Shown here: positions 9,801-18,167 of the stretch, one piece after another
Numbering within the stretch: the first letter of the stretch is position 1
How the letters are laid out: the number at the start of each line of letters is the position of its first letter
Origin: an uncultured Rikenella sp.
GTDB taxonomy: Bacteria > Bacteroidota > Bacteroidia > Bacteroidales > Rikenellaceae
Direction: 5' to 3'
NCBI GenBank assembly: GCA_947627885.1
Contig: CANQXP010000003.1
Span: 1 to 64,000, forward strand
Length of the DNA stretch: 64,000 nucleotides
Made by a program: the position numbers and the translations under genes
Notes under the pieces: model-generated
The model's database searches: none
What the model was told of the DNA's origin: nothing
The model's input: the letters and a program-made list of their open reading frames with translations, nothing else

Positions 9801-11920
9801 TGTATATCAAGGAGATAGAGCTTAACAACTTCCGGATATATAAGGGCGTTAATCGTATAGCCCTTCTTCCGTCTAAAGATAAGAATATCATTGTCATCAG
9901 TGGCAAGAATGGCTTTGGAAAAACTACTTTTCTCATGGCTTTAGTGTGGTGCCTTTACGGCAAGCAAATGGAGAAAGTTGATGAGTTATATGAAAAAGAG
10001 ATAAGAGATAAAGGGAATTATACCAAATATATTTCCAATAGCTTAAATAGAAAGGCGTATCGTGACGGAGAAACCGAATTTTCGGTATCTATCACTTTCT
10101 CAGACGTAAAAATTCCGGATATAACCTGTAATGAAGTCACAATACGGCGGTCGTACAACATTATCTCCAGCACAGCCGATAAAGTTGAAGTTCTTATTGA
10201 TGGGCGACACAACGAATTGATTGATGATTTAACGAAAGAGAACCAGCGAGGCGAGGAAATCTTTATCCGCGATTTTATCTTACCTATAGAAATAGCTAAA
10301 TTTTTCTTTTTTGATGCTGAGAAAATAGTCTCACTAGCAGAAGTTGCCTCTAACGCTCAAAGGCAGCAACTTAGTAAAGCTTACTCGGAAGTATTGGGGA
10401 TTCAAAAATATGAAGACCTTAAGGCTAACCTCGAAGAAAAACAAGACGAATATCGCCGTCGATCTGCAAAACCTGAGGAAAAAGAAGAATTATCACAGTT
10501 AAGTGCCGATATATCAAAAACAAGCACGAGGATAATATACCTGCAGAATCAAATTGAAGACTTACGGCATGAAAAAAATCAAAAAGAAAAAGAAGCTGAT
10601 GAAATTCAAAGACGACTTATCCGCGAGGGGGATAAAATGTCTGTTGAAGAATTGAATAAGTTAAAAGTCGACCGAGATAAATTAGAGCAAACCAAAACGG
10701 ATGTACAAGACAAATTGCGGAATTTACTTGACATTATTCCATTTGCCCTTGTCGGAGACATCCTTGTCTGCGTTTCAGAGCAGCTCCATAACGAAAGGGT
10801 AATTTCAGAGCAAAAATTCCGGCAAGAAGATGTAGCAGAAAAAATAGATCTTATAAGAGCCGATATTGAGCGCGAAAGGCAAAAGTCGAATATAATCATA
10901 GATAATGTTCGTATTAGAGACTTTTATGAAGAGCAGATTAAGAGATTGGTGAAAAAGTATTTCTATTCTGATTTAGTGGATGTTCCGGACAATGTGAAGA
11001 TCTTACATGATTTCTCCAGTAGTGAGGCCAATGAATTTAATCAATTGGTAAACACCATAAAACATAGCTTTAAAGAGACCTTTTCGCAGATCAATAACGA
11101 ATATTCTTCTGTTAAGAATCAGATAGATTCCATAAGTAGAAAAATAAGAGACGCAGAAAAAAGTGCAGAAGATGAGCATGTTGCAAAATTGCGCAATGAT
11201 AAAGAAACACTCGATCACCAAATTATGTCGATCGAAAAAGATATAGAAGCCTTATCTATGCAGATAGGCGAACTCAATAACCAGAATAAGACATTTAAGC
11301 AAAAACAAGAACTCCTTCGTAAACGGATTGACGAGTCCACCTTTTATTCCGAAAAAGAACAACGGACCAAGCAATTAATAACTGAGCTTCAAAGCTTTCT
11401 AAACCTATTCAAAGAGGAAAAGAAAAAATCGCTGGGAGAAAAGATGCTCAACTCATTGAATTTACTGCTTCATAAACAGAACTTTATTACTAAAGTAGAT
11501 ATTGACATCAGCTTATCGGGGGATGATATTGATATCGTACTTTACGATAAAAATGGTTCAATTATCGACAAAAGTTCCTTGTCCATGGGTGAGCGTCAAA
11601 TGTACGCTTCCGCATTGTTGAGTTCTTTAGTTGATGAGTCCGATATAGAGTTTCCGGTATTTATTGACAGTCCAATGCAAAAATTTGACGAGCAACATGC
11701 TGAAAACATTATAAAGCATTTTTACCCGAATGTGTCTAATCAGGTTGTCATATTTCCCTTGATTAATAAAGAGCTTACTGAAAAAGAGTATTGTTTGTTA
11801 AAATCCAAAATCAGTAAGGCATATTTGATCAATAATACGACTACTGATAGCTCGGAATTCATCGAAGCAACGCCCAATACATTCCTTGAAATATATAAAA
11901 GCCTTTACAATGCAAATTAA
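9800..11920 (+). CDS. dndD: DndD-like SMC/RecN-type ATPase
   Basis: Walker A SGKNGFGKTTFL, coiled coil, SLSMGERQ signature and VFIDSPMQKFDEQHAENI. Confidence 0.9.
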   Translation: MYIKEIELNNFRIYKGVNRIALLPSKDKNIIVISGKNGFGKTTFLMALVWCLYGKQMEKVDELYEKEIRDKGNYTKYISNSLNRKAYRDGETEFSVSITFSDVKIPDITCNEVTIRRSYNIISSTADKVEVLIDGRHNELIDDLTKENQRGEEIFIRDFILPIEIAKFFFFDAEKIVSLAEVASNAQRQQLSKAYSEVLGIQKYEDLKANLEEKQDEYRRRSAKPEEKEELSQLSADISKTSTRIIYLQNQIEDLRHEKNQKEKEADEIQRRLIREGDKMSVEELNKLKVDRDKLEQTKTDVQDKLRNLLDIIPFALVGDILVCVSEQLHNERVISEQKFRQEDVAEKIDLIRADIERERQKSNIIIDNVRIRDFYEEQIKRLVKKYFYSDLVDVPDNVKILHDFSSSEANEFNQLVNTIKHSFKETFSQINNEYSSVKNQIDSISRKIRDAEKSAEDEHVAKLRNDKETLDHQIMSIEKDIEALSMQIGELNNQNKTFKQKQELLRKRIDESTFYSEKEQRTKQLITELQSFLNLFKEEKKKSLGEKMLNSLNLLLHKQNFITKVDIDISLSGDDIDIVLYDKNGSIIDKSSLSMGERQMYASALLSSLVDESDIEFPVFIDSPMQKFDEQHAENIIKHFYPNVSNQVVIFPLINKELTEKEYCLLKSKISKAYLINNTTTDSSEFIEATPNTFLEIYKSLYNAN

Positions 11921-13484
11921 CATCAAAACATCCGAGCAGAATCAGGAGGTGGTTAGAAAACTGACGACCAAACTCCCTTATGGTACAAAAGAGAATGTTA
12001 TTGCCCGAATCGCTTTAGGTTACTCTCTGCAAACCGGTAGGAAATTTTTGACCAGTGAATTTTCATTGTATGATTCCAAAGGAAAAGAATACAAAGATCA
12101 TATTTTGTTCGAAGCTAAATATAGAGATTTTTTTATTGCTTTAATTTGTCAGCATTATGGGCTGTATAAAACCGACGATAATATACCCAAATATATCAAA
12201 TTGCACATAGATCATGGATTGGAGTTATTGGATGGAATATTCGAGGATAGCATAAATTATACGTTTTTTGATTTCTTAGTCGAATATATAGAGAAAGGGA
12301 TATTGTCGTTGACTGATTTGAATGTATCATTAGATGCTGTAAAAAATAATCAGCAGCATATTGAGAAATCGTATTGCTCAAATCCAATACGAATTCAGGT
12401 CGGTTCGTCCTTAGATACAAATGAACCCATATATCTCAACCTGAATGATACCTCAATATATAATAATTGTCATATAGCGGTGGCTGGGAATTCAGGAACG
12501 GGTAAAACTCAATTTGCATTAGAGTTTATCTCTCAAATGTATGAGCAGTCTAACGGACATGTTAATTTCATTTATCTGGACTTCAAAGGCCTGAAACGAG
12601 AAGATATCAAACAACTCGACTCTTTTTTCCAAAACACCAAGACAACCTTGATTAATGTTCCAGACACGAAGTTTCCCGTTAATCCCTTAACATTTATTGA
12701 TAATGTTAATGAAGTCAATAGAACTATGGGCATTGACAAATTTGTTGATATAGTATGTAAATATTCCAACTTAGGTATTAAACAAAAAGGCCAACTACGA
12801 GAAGCAACCTATGAGGCATTCTTAGAACAAAAAGGAGGCACCTATCCAACACTGAAACAAGTCAATAAGAAATTACAGGAGCTGGTCGGTGAGAAAAAGG
12901 ATATCCTGACCGAAATAATGGATGAACTTAGTAGATATCCCATCTTTATTGACGACCCCAAAAATGAGTCAGTGTTTTTTAATACAAACTTATATCTTTC
13001 ATTGTCTGGGGATTTATCCAATTCTATTCGGTTTACCTCCCTTTTCCTCATCATAAATTACATTTATAATACTTTTATGAATATGGAAAACTCTCCTGTG
13101 GAGGACAATATCAAGGCCTTAAGGTATGTTATCTTGATTGATGAAGCACACATATTATTTAAAGAGAAAAAATATCAAGACATCCTGGAAAAGTTGTTGC
13201 GAGAAATCAGATCTAAGGGTGTGAGTGTTGTGCTTTTATCGCAAGGCATTGATGAATATAATCAGCCTAACTTTGATTTTTCTTCAATGTGTGAAATCTC
13301 TTTTTTACTCAATATAAAGGATAAGAACATTAAGTCAATGGAAAAGTTTATGGGCCTATCCGGGAGGAATAGTGCTATTTTAGCTCGTAGCATGGAGCAA
13401 ATTGGTATAGGACAAGCGATATCGAATATTAAAGAATACGACCTCGCCAAAAGATTCAATATAAAACAATATTATCGACATTAG
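11910..13484 (+). CDS. DndE-like N-terminal domain fused to HerA/FtsK-type ATPase
   Basis: N-terminus resembles DndE (KLPYGTKENVIARIALGYSLQTG..); then Walker A AVAGNSGTGKTQFALEF and Walker B YVILIDEAHILF; overlaps dndD by 11 bp. Confidence 0.8.
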   Translation: MQINIKTSEQNQEVVRKLTTKLPYGTKENVIARIALGYSLQTGRKFLTSEFSLYDSKGKEYKDHILFEAKYRDFFIALICQHYGLYKTDDNIPKYIKLHIDHGLELLDGIFEDSINYTFFDFLVEYIEKGILSLTDLNVSLDAVKNNQQHIEKSYCSNPIRIQVGSSLDTNEPIYLNLNDTSIYNNCHIAVAGNSGTGKTQFALEFISQMYEQSNGHVNFIYLDFKGLKREDIKQLDSFFQNTKTTLINVPDTKFPVNPLTFIDNVNEVNRTMGIDKFVDIVCKYSNLGIKQKGQLREATYEAFLEQKGGTYPTLKQVNKKLQELVGEKKDILTEIMDELSRYPIFIDDPKNESVFFNTNLYLSLSGDLSNSIRFTSLFLIINYIYNTFMNMENSPVEDNIKALRYVILIDEAHILFKEKKYQDILEKLLREIRSKGVSVVLLSQGIDEYNQPNFDFSSMCEISFLLNIKDKNIKSMEKFMGLSGRNSAILARSMEQIGIGQAISNIKEYDLAKRFNIKQYYRH

Positions 13485-13514
13485 CCTGGATGACTCATCT
13501 CGATAATCCAACCG

Positions 13515-14072
13515 TTACGTTCGTTCCAAAACTTTACCGAAACAGTCAACATGGTTCGTAATAGAAGTCGATACGGTGAGGGAGAACCGAAAGCATGTTA
13601 CATAACCGCCCTTCCGGTCAAGGGTTGCCGCCTCGTCTGCCATGCGGTCGTAATTCCCGAAGTCGAACAGGTCGAACGAAGGTACCGACTCTCCGATGTC
13701 ACGCCCCAAACGGATAAGCCGCAGCAAGTATTGGAACTGCACGAAGCGAAGCTCCGTCCACTCGTCCAGCCAGTCGTTCGGGTGGGATTCATTGCGACAG
13801 TAATGTTCGTAGGTGTAAACAAAAACCTTAACCGGAAGCAGCTTGTCGTCCGGAGTAAAAGCGAAAAGAATCGGGAGGGCATAACGTGCAGCCGTTACCT
13901 CCGGCAGACATTCGGCCAAACTCCCTGCCGTCCATTCTTTCAGCATTGCATCCGTAAGGTCGGTGGTTCGCACTTTCCGCTGGTGTTCCGCAATGAAAGC
14001 GAGATTCCGATGCAACCGGCTGTCGGCATCTATGGAACGCAAGTTCAGAGATGACAGGTGATAGACCCGCAT
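13515..14072 (-). CDS. Hypothetical protein downstream of phage-type regulator
   Basis: ORF overlapping the preceding regulator ORF. Confidence 0.5.
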   Translation of the reverse strand: MRVYHLSSLNLRSIDADSRLHRNLAFIAEHQRKVRTTDLTDAMLKEWTAGSLAECLPEVTAARYALPILFAFTPDDKLLPVKVFVYTYEHYCRNESHPNDWLDEWTELRFVQFQYLLRLIRLGRDIGESVPSFDLFDFGNYDRMADEAATLDRKGGYVTCFRFSLTVSTSITNHVDCFGKVLERT

Positions 14073-14542
14073 ATCCTGTATTTTCCCAATTCTTCATCCG
14101 GTTCCCCTTCCCTGTCGCACAGGAGCAAAATAGTTTCTATCGTGCCGCATTCATGCGAATCGGTCAGGGCTGCATAGCGGGCCGAAGGGCAAAGGCCGTC
14201 GGTAAGTTGGATAATCCGGTCGGGAAAAGCCGGCTGTTCTTTTAGTTTCCGAAGGGAGAAATACAGCGGCAGTATCCGTACGGTAGTATCGTAAGTGAGC
14301 GACAAAGCCTCCGGCCTTTCCTCCCCGATACCCAGAACGAGCCACGTAACGGAAAACTGCGGATACAAGTTGTGGATTCTTCGAGCAAGCTCTTCGCTGA
14401 TGCCGTAATAGCCCCGGCGTATTTGATAGAGGTTTTCGCTGCGTTTAAGACCTAGCCTGCGGGCGAGGCTATTGAGGCTGGGAAGGCCGGAAGCACGCAG
14501 AACGGTTGCAAGGCGCTCCGAGGCGGCGGGTATATCTTGCAT
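14045..14542 (-). CDS. HTH transcriptional regulator (phage-repressor-like)
   Basis: NSLARRLGLKRSENLYQIRRGYYGISEELARRIHNLYPQFSVTWLVLGIGEE, typical XRE-like N-terminus. Confidence 0.75.
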   Translation of the reverse strand: MQDIPAASERLATVLRASGLPSLNSLARRLGLKRSENLYQIRRGYYGISEELARRIHNLYPQFSVTWLVLGIGEERPEALSLTYDTTVRILPLYFSLRKLKEQPAFPDRIIQLTDGLCPSARYAALTDSHECGTIETILLLCDREGEPDEELGKYRICGSITCHL

Positions 14543-14587
14543 GGCGGATGAGGGATTGTTGGGATATTGTTTTTCTCTTACCCGGCC

Positions 14588-14815
14588 ATAAAAAAGGCGC
14601 AGGTACTGTTCTCGAACATCAGGCCTCGCGAGCCCTTAACACAAGAACAGCCCTTGCGCCCAAGTCAGCCCTAACCTTTTACGGTCAGGGCATAACTCGG
14701 ACTAACAAGCTCCGTACCGTGTCAGAACACCATCTTCCGATGGGCGCGAGTTCGATGTTCAGTACAAAGGATGTTTATCCTTATTCAGTCACGGCATCAT
14801 GCCGTATCATTATAC
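14588..14815 (-). ncRNA. Candidate structured ncRNA with own promoter and terminator-like hairpin
   Basis: TATCTTTG box just upstream on minus strand; hairpins ACGGCATGATGCCGT, AAGGAT..ATCCTT, GCCCTGACC..GGTTAGGGC, and GGGCGCAAGGGCTGTTCT..AGAACAGTACCTGCGCC followed by TTTTTT. Confidence 0.55.
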
Positions 14816-14949
14816 TTCTGCAAAGATAACATAGTTTTAGATTTTGAGCTTTCATGCTTTTTGGCAACAAGACAAAAGTACAAATAAATTTTCATTTGCC
14901 TATTAATTCGTAGGAAACAAATTATCCATATGCGTTTGTTCTTTGTTAA

Positions 14950-15186
14950 ATGAAAGGAAAACGAACAAATACTCTGCTTCTTAAATCGGTAGCGAAACGC
15001 CTAAAACAGATTCGATTAGAGCGGGGTTATACGCAGGAAAAGGTGACGGATTACACACATGTCAATATTGGTTTGATTGAATTGGGCCATACAAATATCT
15101 CGATTACCACTTTGGTGATTCTCTGTAACTTCTACGGCATCTCTTTACAGGATTTCGTGCGGGAGGTGGAATACGAAAAAGAATAA
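14950..15186 (+). CDS. XRE family HTH regulator
   Basis: VAKRLKQIRLERGYTQEKVTDYTHVNIGLIELGHTNISITTLVILCNFYGIS. Confidence 0.85.
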   Translation: MKGKRTNTLLLKSVAKRLKQIRLERGYTQEKVTDYTHVNIGLIELGHTNISITTLVILCNFYGISLQDFVREVEYEKE

Positions 15187-15299
15187 TACGATTTTACTCG
15201 TATCTAACTTTATTATGTATATTTCTCAGCCGACCTTTTACTGGCCGGCTTTTTTGTGCCGGTTTCATTTCCACTTCCCTAAGCGACCTGCCTTTGTAA

Positions 15300-15715
15300 C
15301 CAGCTATCCGTTAAAGGCCGGCAGAGCGGCTTGAAAAGCGGATAGGCCGGATGCCTTCAGTCTGTTACCCGGCCGTAGGCCGGTTGTACTATGCGCAGAG
15401 CATAGAGCAAGTGGTACTTTCCCCCTTTGAAAATGATTTCAAAGGGTGGAAAGTGCCCCGGAAAAATCCGGGGCTTACCGGTTCTCCCAAGTCGAACCGG
15501 GATTGTTTCACCGAAGATGTTTCAGTATGAAAGGAATACCCGAAATCGAAAACCCGGATGTTCGCCATATGCAGTTTCTCCTTTTCCTATCGCCCGCAAA
15601 GATACGGTTGTTTCGGGATGCGGGACAAGGCTATACGGAGCGCCCTTGCGGGCGGCCTTGCCCGCAATCACGGAACAACCTTTTGCTGGTCGCTACCGAC
15701 AGGAAAAGGAAAGGT
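15300..15715. repeat. Palindrome-rich intergenic region
   Basis: Serial inverted repeats including CCCTTTGAAAATGATTTCAAAGGG, GCCCCGGAAAAATCCGGGGC, CCGGTTC..GAACCGG and a nested stem TCCTTTTCCTATCG..CGACAGGAAAAGGA. Confidence 0.7.
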
Positions 15716-15876
15716 CTGAAAATGTAGGGCCGCGCGTTTGGGGATTCGCATCGTATAGCCTGTACCCTTTTACCCGGTCAAAACAGGTCAAACAAGGTCT
15801 TTAACGGTCACGGTTTGCATGTCACAAAATCCACGTATTTCTTTGTGGCAATGTTTAACCTAAATCCATAACGACC

Positions 15877-16161
15877 ATGAGCGACTACATCGAAATCGAA
15901 AAGACGGCATGACTGAACCTTGTCGGCCATGTAAAGCGACTGAGCGAACGTACGGCACACCTGACCCGCCGAATGCACCCGCCCGACGGCGAAGAATGAA
16001 TGGACGGACAGGAAGTATGCCTTGTGCTCCATATCTCCAAACGTACTCTGCAATCCTACCGCGACCGAGGCCTCGTCGGCTACACCTTTATCGACCGCAA
16101 ATGCTACTACAAAGCCTCGGAGATAAAGGCGTTGCTGGACAGCAAGATGAAAGTAAGTTAG
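15877..16161 (+). pseudogene. Excisionase-like HTH protein with two in-frame TGA codons (15910, 15997)
   Basis: Single frame reads MSDYIEIEKTA*LNLVGHVKRLSERTAHLTRRMHPPDGEE*MDGQEVCLVLHISKRTLQSYRDRGLVGYTFIDRKCYYKASEIKALLDSKMKVS. Confidence 0.7.
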
Positions 16162-16162
16162 T

Positions 16163-16513
16163 ATGAATACTTCGTATGAATGGCCGGCTTCGATAGACAA
16201 GCATTCTTCGGAGTATCGGGAACTGGTCGCTTCTCTGACGGAAACGACCGCCAGTATCGACTGAATGGAGGCCGCCTATAAGCCCGGACTTTGTGGCGAA
16301 TGGTATTACGAAGGAGGAGAGGTCATGCAACAATTCCATATCGGCCGCAGTGCCTTACAGGAATACCGCATCAAGGGATTGATACCCTATACCCGCATCG
16401 GTGGCATGATTCTTTATCCGCGTTCGGGCATCGAAACCGTCCTGCGAAACAATTATTGCAAGCCCCATAAATTCGGAGAAATCGTTGCCGGAGGATTGTC
16501 GAAATCGGGATAA
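16163..16513 (+). CDS. Excisionase-like HTH protein; possible 5' extension interrupted by TGA at 16262
   Basis: YYEGGEVMQQFHIGRSALQEYRIKGLIPYTRIGGMILYPRSGIETVL; the ATG at 16265 gives an uninterrupted shorter ORF. Confidence 0.6.
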
Positions 16514-16678
16514 AAGCTATATTTGCATTAAGGAAAGTCCGTTCAGCTTGCTAACGGAAACGAATCGAGGTTCTTTGCTCATATCCAAATCGTGGTACAT
16601 CGTCCCGGTAATCGGAGGATGCCTTTGGAAAACAGCAGTATATATTGGTGGTGTAGAACCCCGGTTTCGGCTCAAATA

Positions 16679-16722
16679 AGCCCCAGCGGGATCACAGAAG
16701 CCCCCTTTCGGGTGGCTTTTTT
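16679..16722 (+). repeat. attR: direct repeat of tRNA-Lys 3' end and terminator
   Basis: AGCCCCAGCGGGATCACAGAAGCCCCCTTTCGGGTGGCTTTTTT, one mismatch versus 6673-6716. Confidence 0.9.
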
Positions 16723-16849
16723 TGTGGCGTGGTTTTTTGTTTTGCATCTGTCAGAAACAGGGTTTTTCGTAGGATTCATTCAGATAATCCTCTATATTTG
16801 AAAGACTACTAACCCCCGGGCGGCAACGCCCTCCCTAATTTCTACTACT

Positions 16850-17497
16850 ATGGGAACATTCACAAAATCACTTGCCAGCCTGCTGGCCGGGTGCGGCTTA
16901 TTTGTCACTACCGCACAGGCACAGACCTCTCCCGCCTCTTTGAATGAGGCTCTCTACCGCTCCGTTTGCGAACGGGTTCAGGCACCGTTGGTCTTCTCCA
17001 CACGCGATACCGTCTTTGCTCTTTCCTTGCCACAGGATGAACCCGCAGAGGTATACGTGCAACTTACCGTAGGTAAGAACGGTAAAGTGAAAGAAAAGCT
17101 CACGAAAGTCCATGCCAACCATATTGCGGGATATGTGGCTCCGGCGTTTATCGCGGCTACGAAAGAAATGCGTATCGACCGCTCTTTGCTGACGGGAATG
17201 ACGGGCAAAGATACCTCGCTGTTGCTGACTTTTCCGATGGAATATCAGTGTGTACTGGATACGATCAATAAAGCACGTCCGGAAGAGGATTTAAACGAGG
17301 TGATGGGAATGCCATTCAATCGTGTTAATTCCTATTTAGGAGGAAATATACCATCACCGATGAATGTAAAACAACGGGAAAGAGAACTTGCTAATGCCAT
17401 CGCAAGTTATCCAAGTTACATGAATACGAAGTATTTAGAAGCTGAACCCACTCGCGTGTGGTACTATTTGGCTTTTATTCAAGGCCAACCGGAATAA
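16850..17497 (+). CDS. Secreted hypothetical protein
   Basis: Signal peptide-like N-terminus MGTFTKSLASLLAGCGLFVTTAQAQ. Confidence 0.7.
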   Translation: MGTFTKSLASLLAGCGLFVTTAQAQTSPASLNEALYRSVCERVQAPLVFSTRDTVFALSLPQDEPAEVYVQLTVGKNGKVKEKLTKVHANHIAGYVAPAFIAATKEMRIDRSLLTGMTGKDTSLLLTFPMEYQCVLDTINKARPEEDLNEVMGMPFNRVNSYLGGNIPSPMNVKQRERELANAIASYPSYMNTKYLEAEPTRVWYYLAFIQGQPE

Positions 17498-17546
17498 GGG
17501 AACACCATAAATATCCCTCTATTTATTAACCTAAATTCCAAACCCA

Positions 17547-18071
17547 ATGAAAAGAAGTTTAATTCAAGCCGGTACCCGCGCCTTATGCGCGGGTCTGGTT
17601 GCACTGTCCGCCGTCGGATGGTCGTGTACCAAACAGAATGAACCTGCATTAAAAGACGACCGTCAGACTGAAGGAGCCGTCGCACAGGCACGCTCTTTCT
17701 ATGAAAGCACCGCCGCACCTTTGACCAAGACCGTTGAAGGCCAAAGCATTGCTATTAAACCTTTGCCCGGCGAAATGACACCGCTTTGGGATCAGGCTGC
17801 CGCCACCGTCTTGTCGGATGGTACCGCCTCCTGGGTGGATGTTCCTGTTGAAGCTACCATTACCTATACCGCCGTTCGGGGCGGGTTCCATCATCATGGA
17901 GATGGAGATGCGTGCGACTATGACAACATTTCCGTTCAGACCGTTCAAAAACTCTCGGTTTACACCGCTCCTGACGGCACGAAACAATCCTTAGTCGCTA
18001 CCATTGTTCCGGAAGCTGATTGCAAGGCAGAGTTCAACAGGTTCTCGTCGGACAGAGGTTATTCGGCTTAA
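17547..18071 (+). CDS. Putative lipoprotein
   Basis: Lipobox-like LSAVGWSC near N-terminus. Confidence 0.65.
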   Translation: MKRSLIQAGTRALCAGLVALSAVGWSCTKQNEPALKDDRQTEGAVAQARSFYESTAAPLTKTVEGQSIAIKPLPGEMTPLWDQAAATVLSDGTASWVDVPVEATITYTAVRGGFHHHGDGDACDYDNISVQTVQKLSVYTAPDGTKQSLVATIVPEADCKAEFNRFSSDRGYSA

Positions 18072-18167
18072 AAGTGGGCCAGGGGATTTGGAATAGTTGT
18101 TGATATGAAAACATTTCGATGAAGAAAGCCGTGACAGGGATGCCGGCTGCCATAAACTTTTTGCGAG

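Larger units (their letters stand above)
6673..16722. mobile_element. tRNA-Lys-integrated genomic island carrying Dnd genes
   Basis: Direct repeats of tRNA 3' end at both ends; tyrosine integrase just inside the left end; excisionase-like ORFs just inside the right end. Confidence 0.88.

Noticed and set aside
8469-13484. BREX or SspABCD reading of the AT-rich operon
   Set aside because: Gene order and motifs (PP-loop DndC, SMC DndD, DndE-like domain) fit Dnd; no PglZ/BrxC-like or SspB/SspE proteins seen.
14588-14815. Retron msr-msd interpretation of the structured RNA
   Set aside because: No reverse transcriptase ORF anywhere in the window.
14506-14829. 107-aa ORF on plus strand
   Set aside because: Overlaps the hairpin-rich candidate ncRNA and regulator start; no protein-like motif.
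17547-18071. Continuation of the tRNA-Lys island beyond 16.72 kb
   Set aside because: attR lies at 16679-16722; genes after it have no mobile-element features, so no basis to extend the island.
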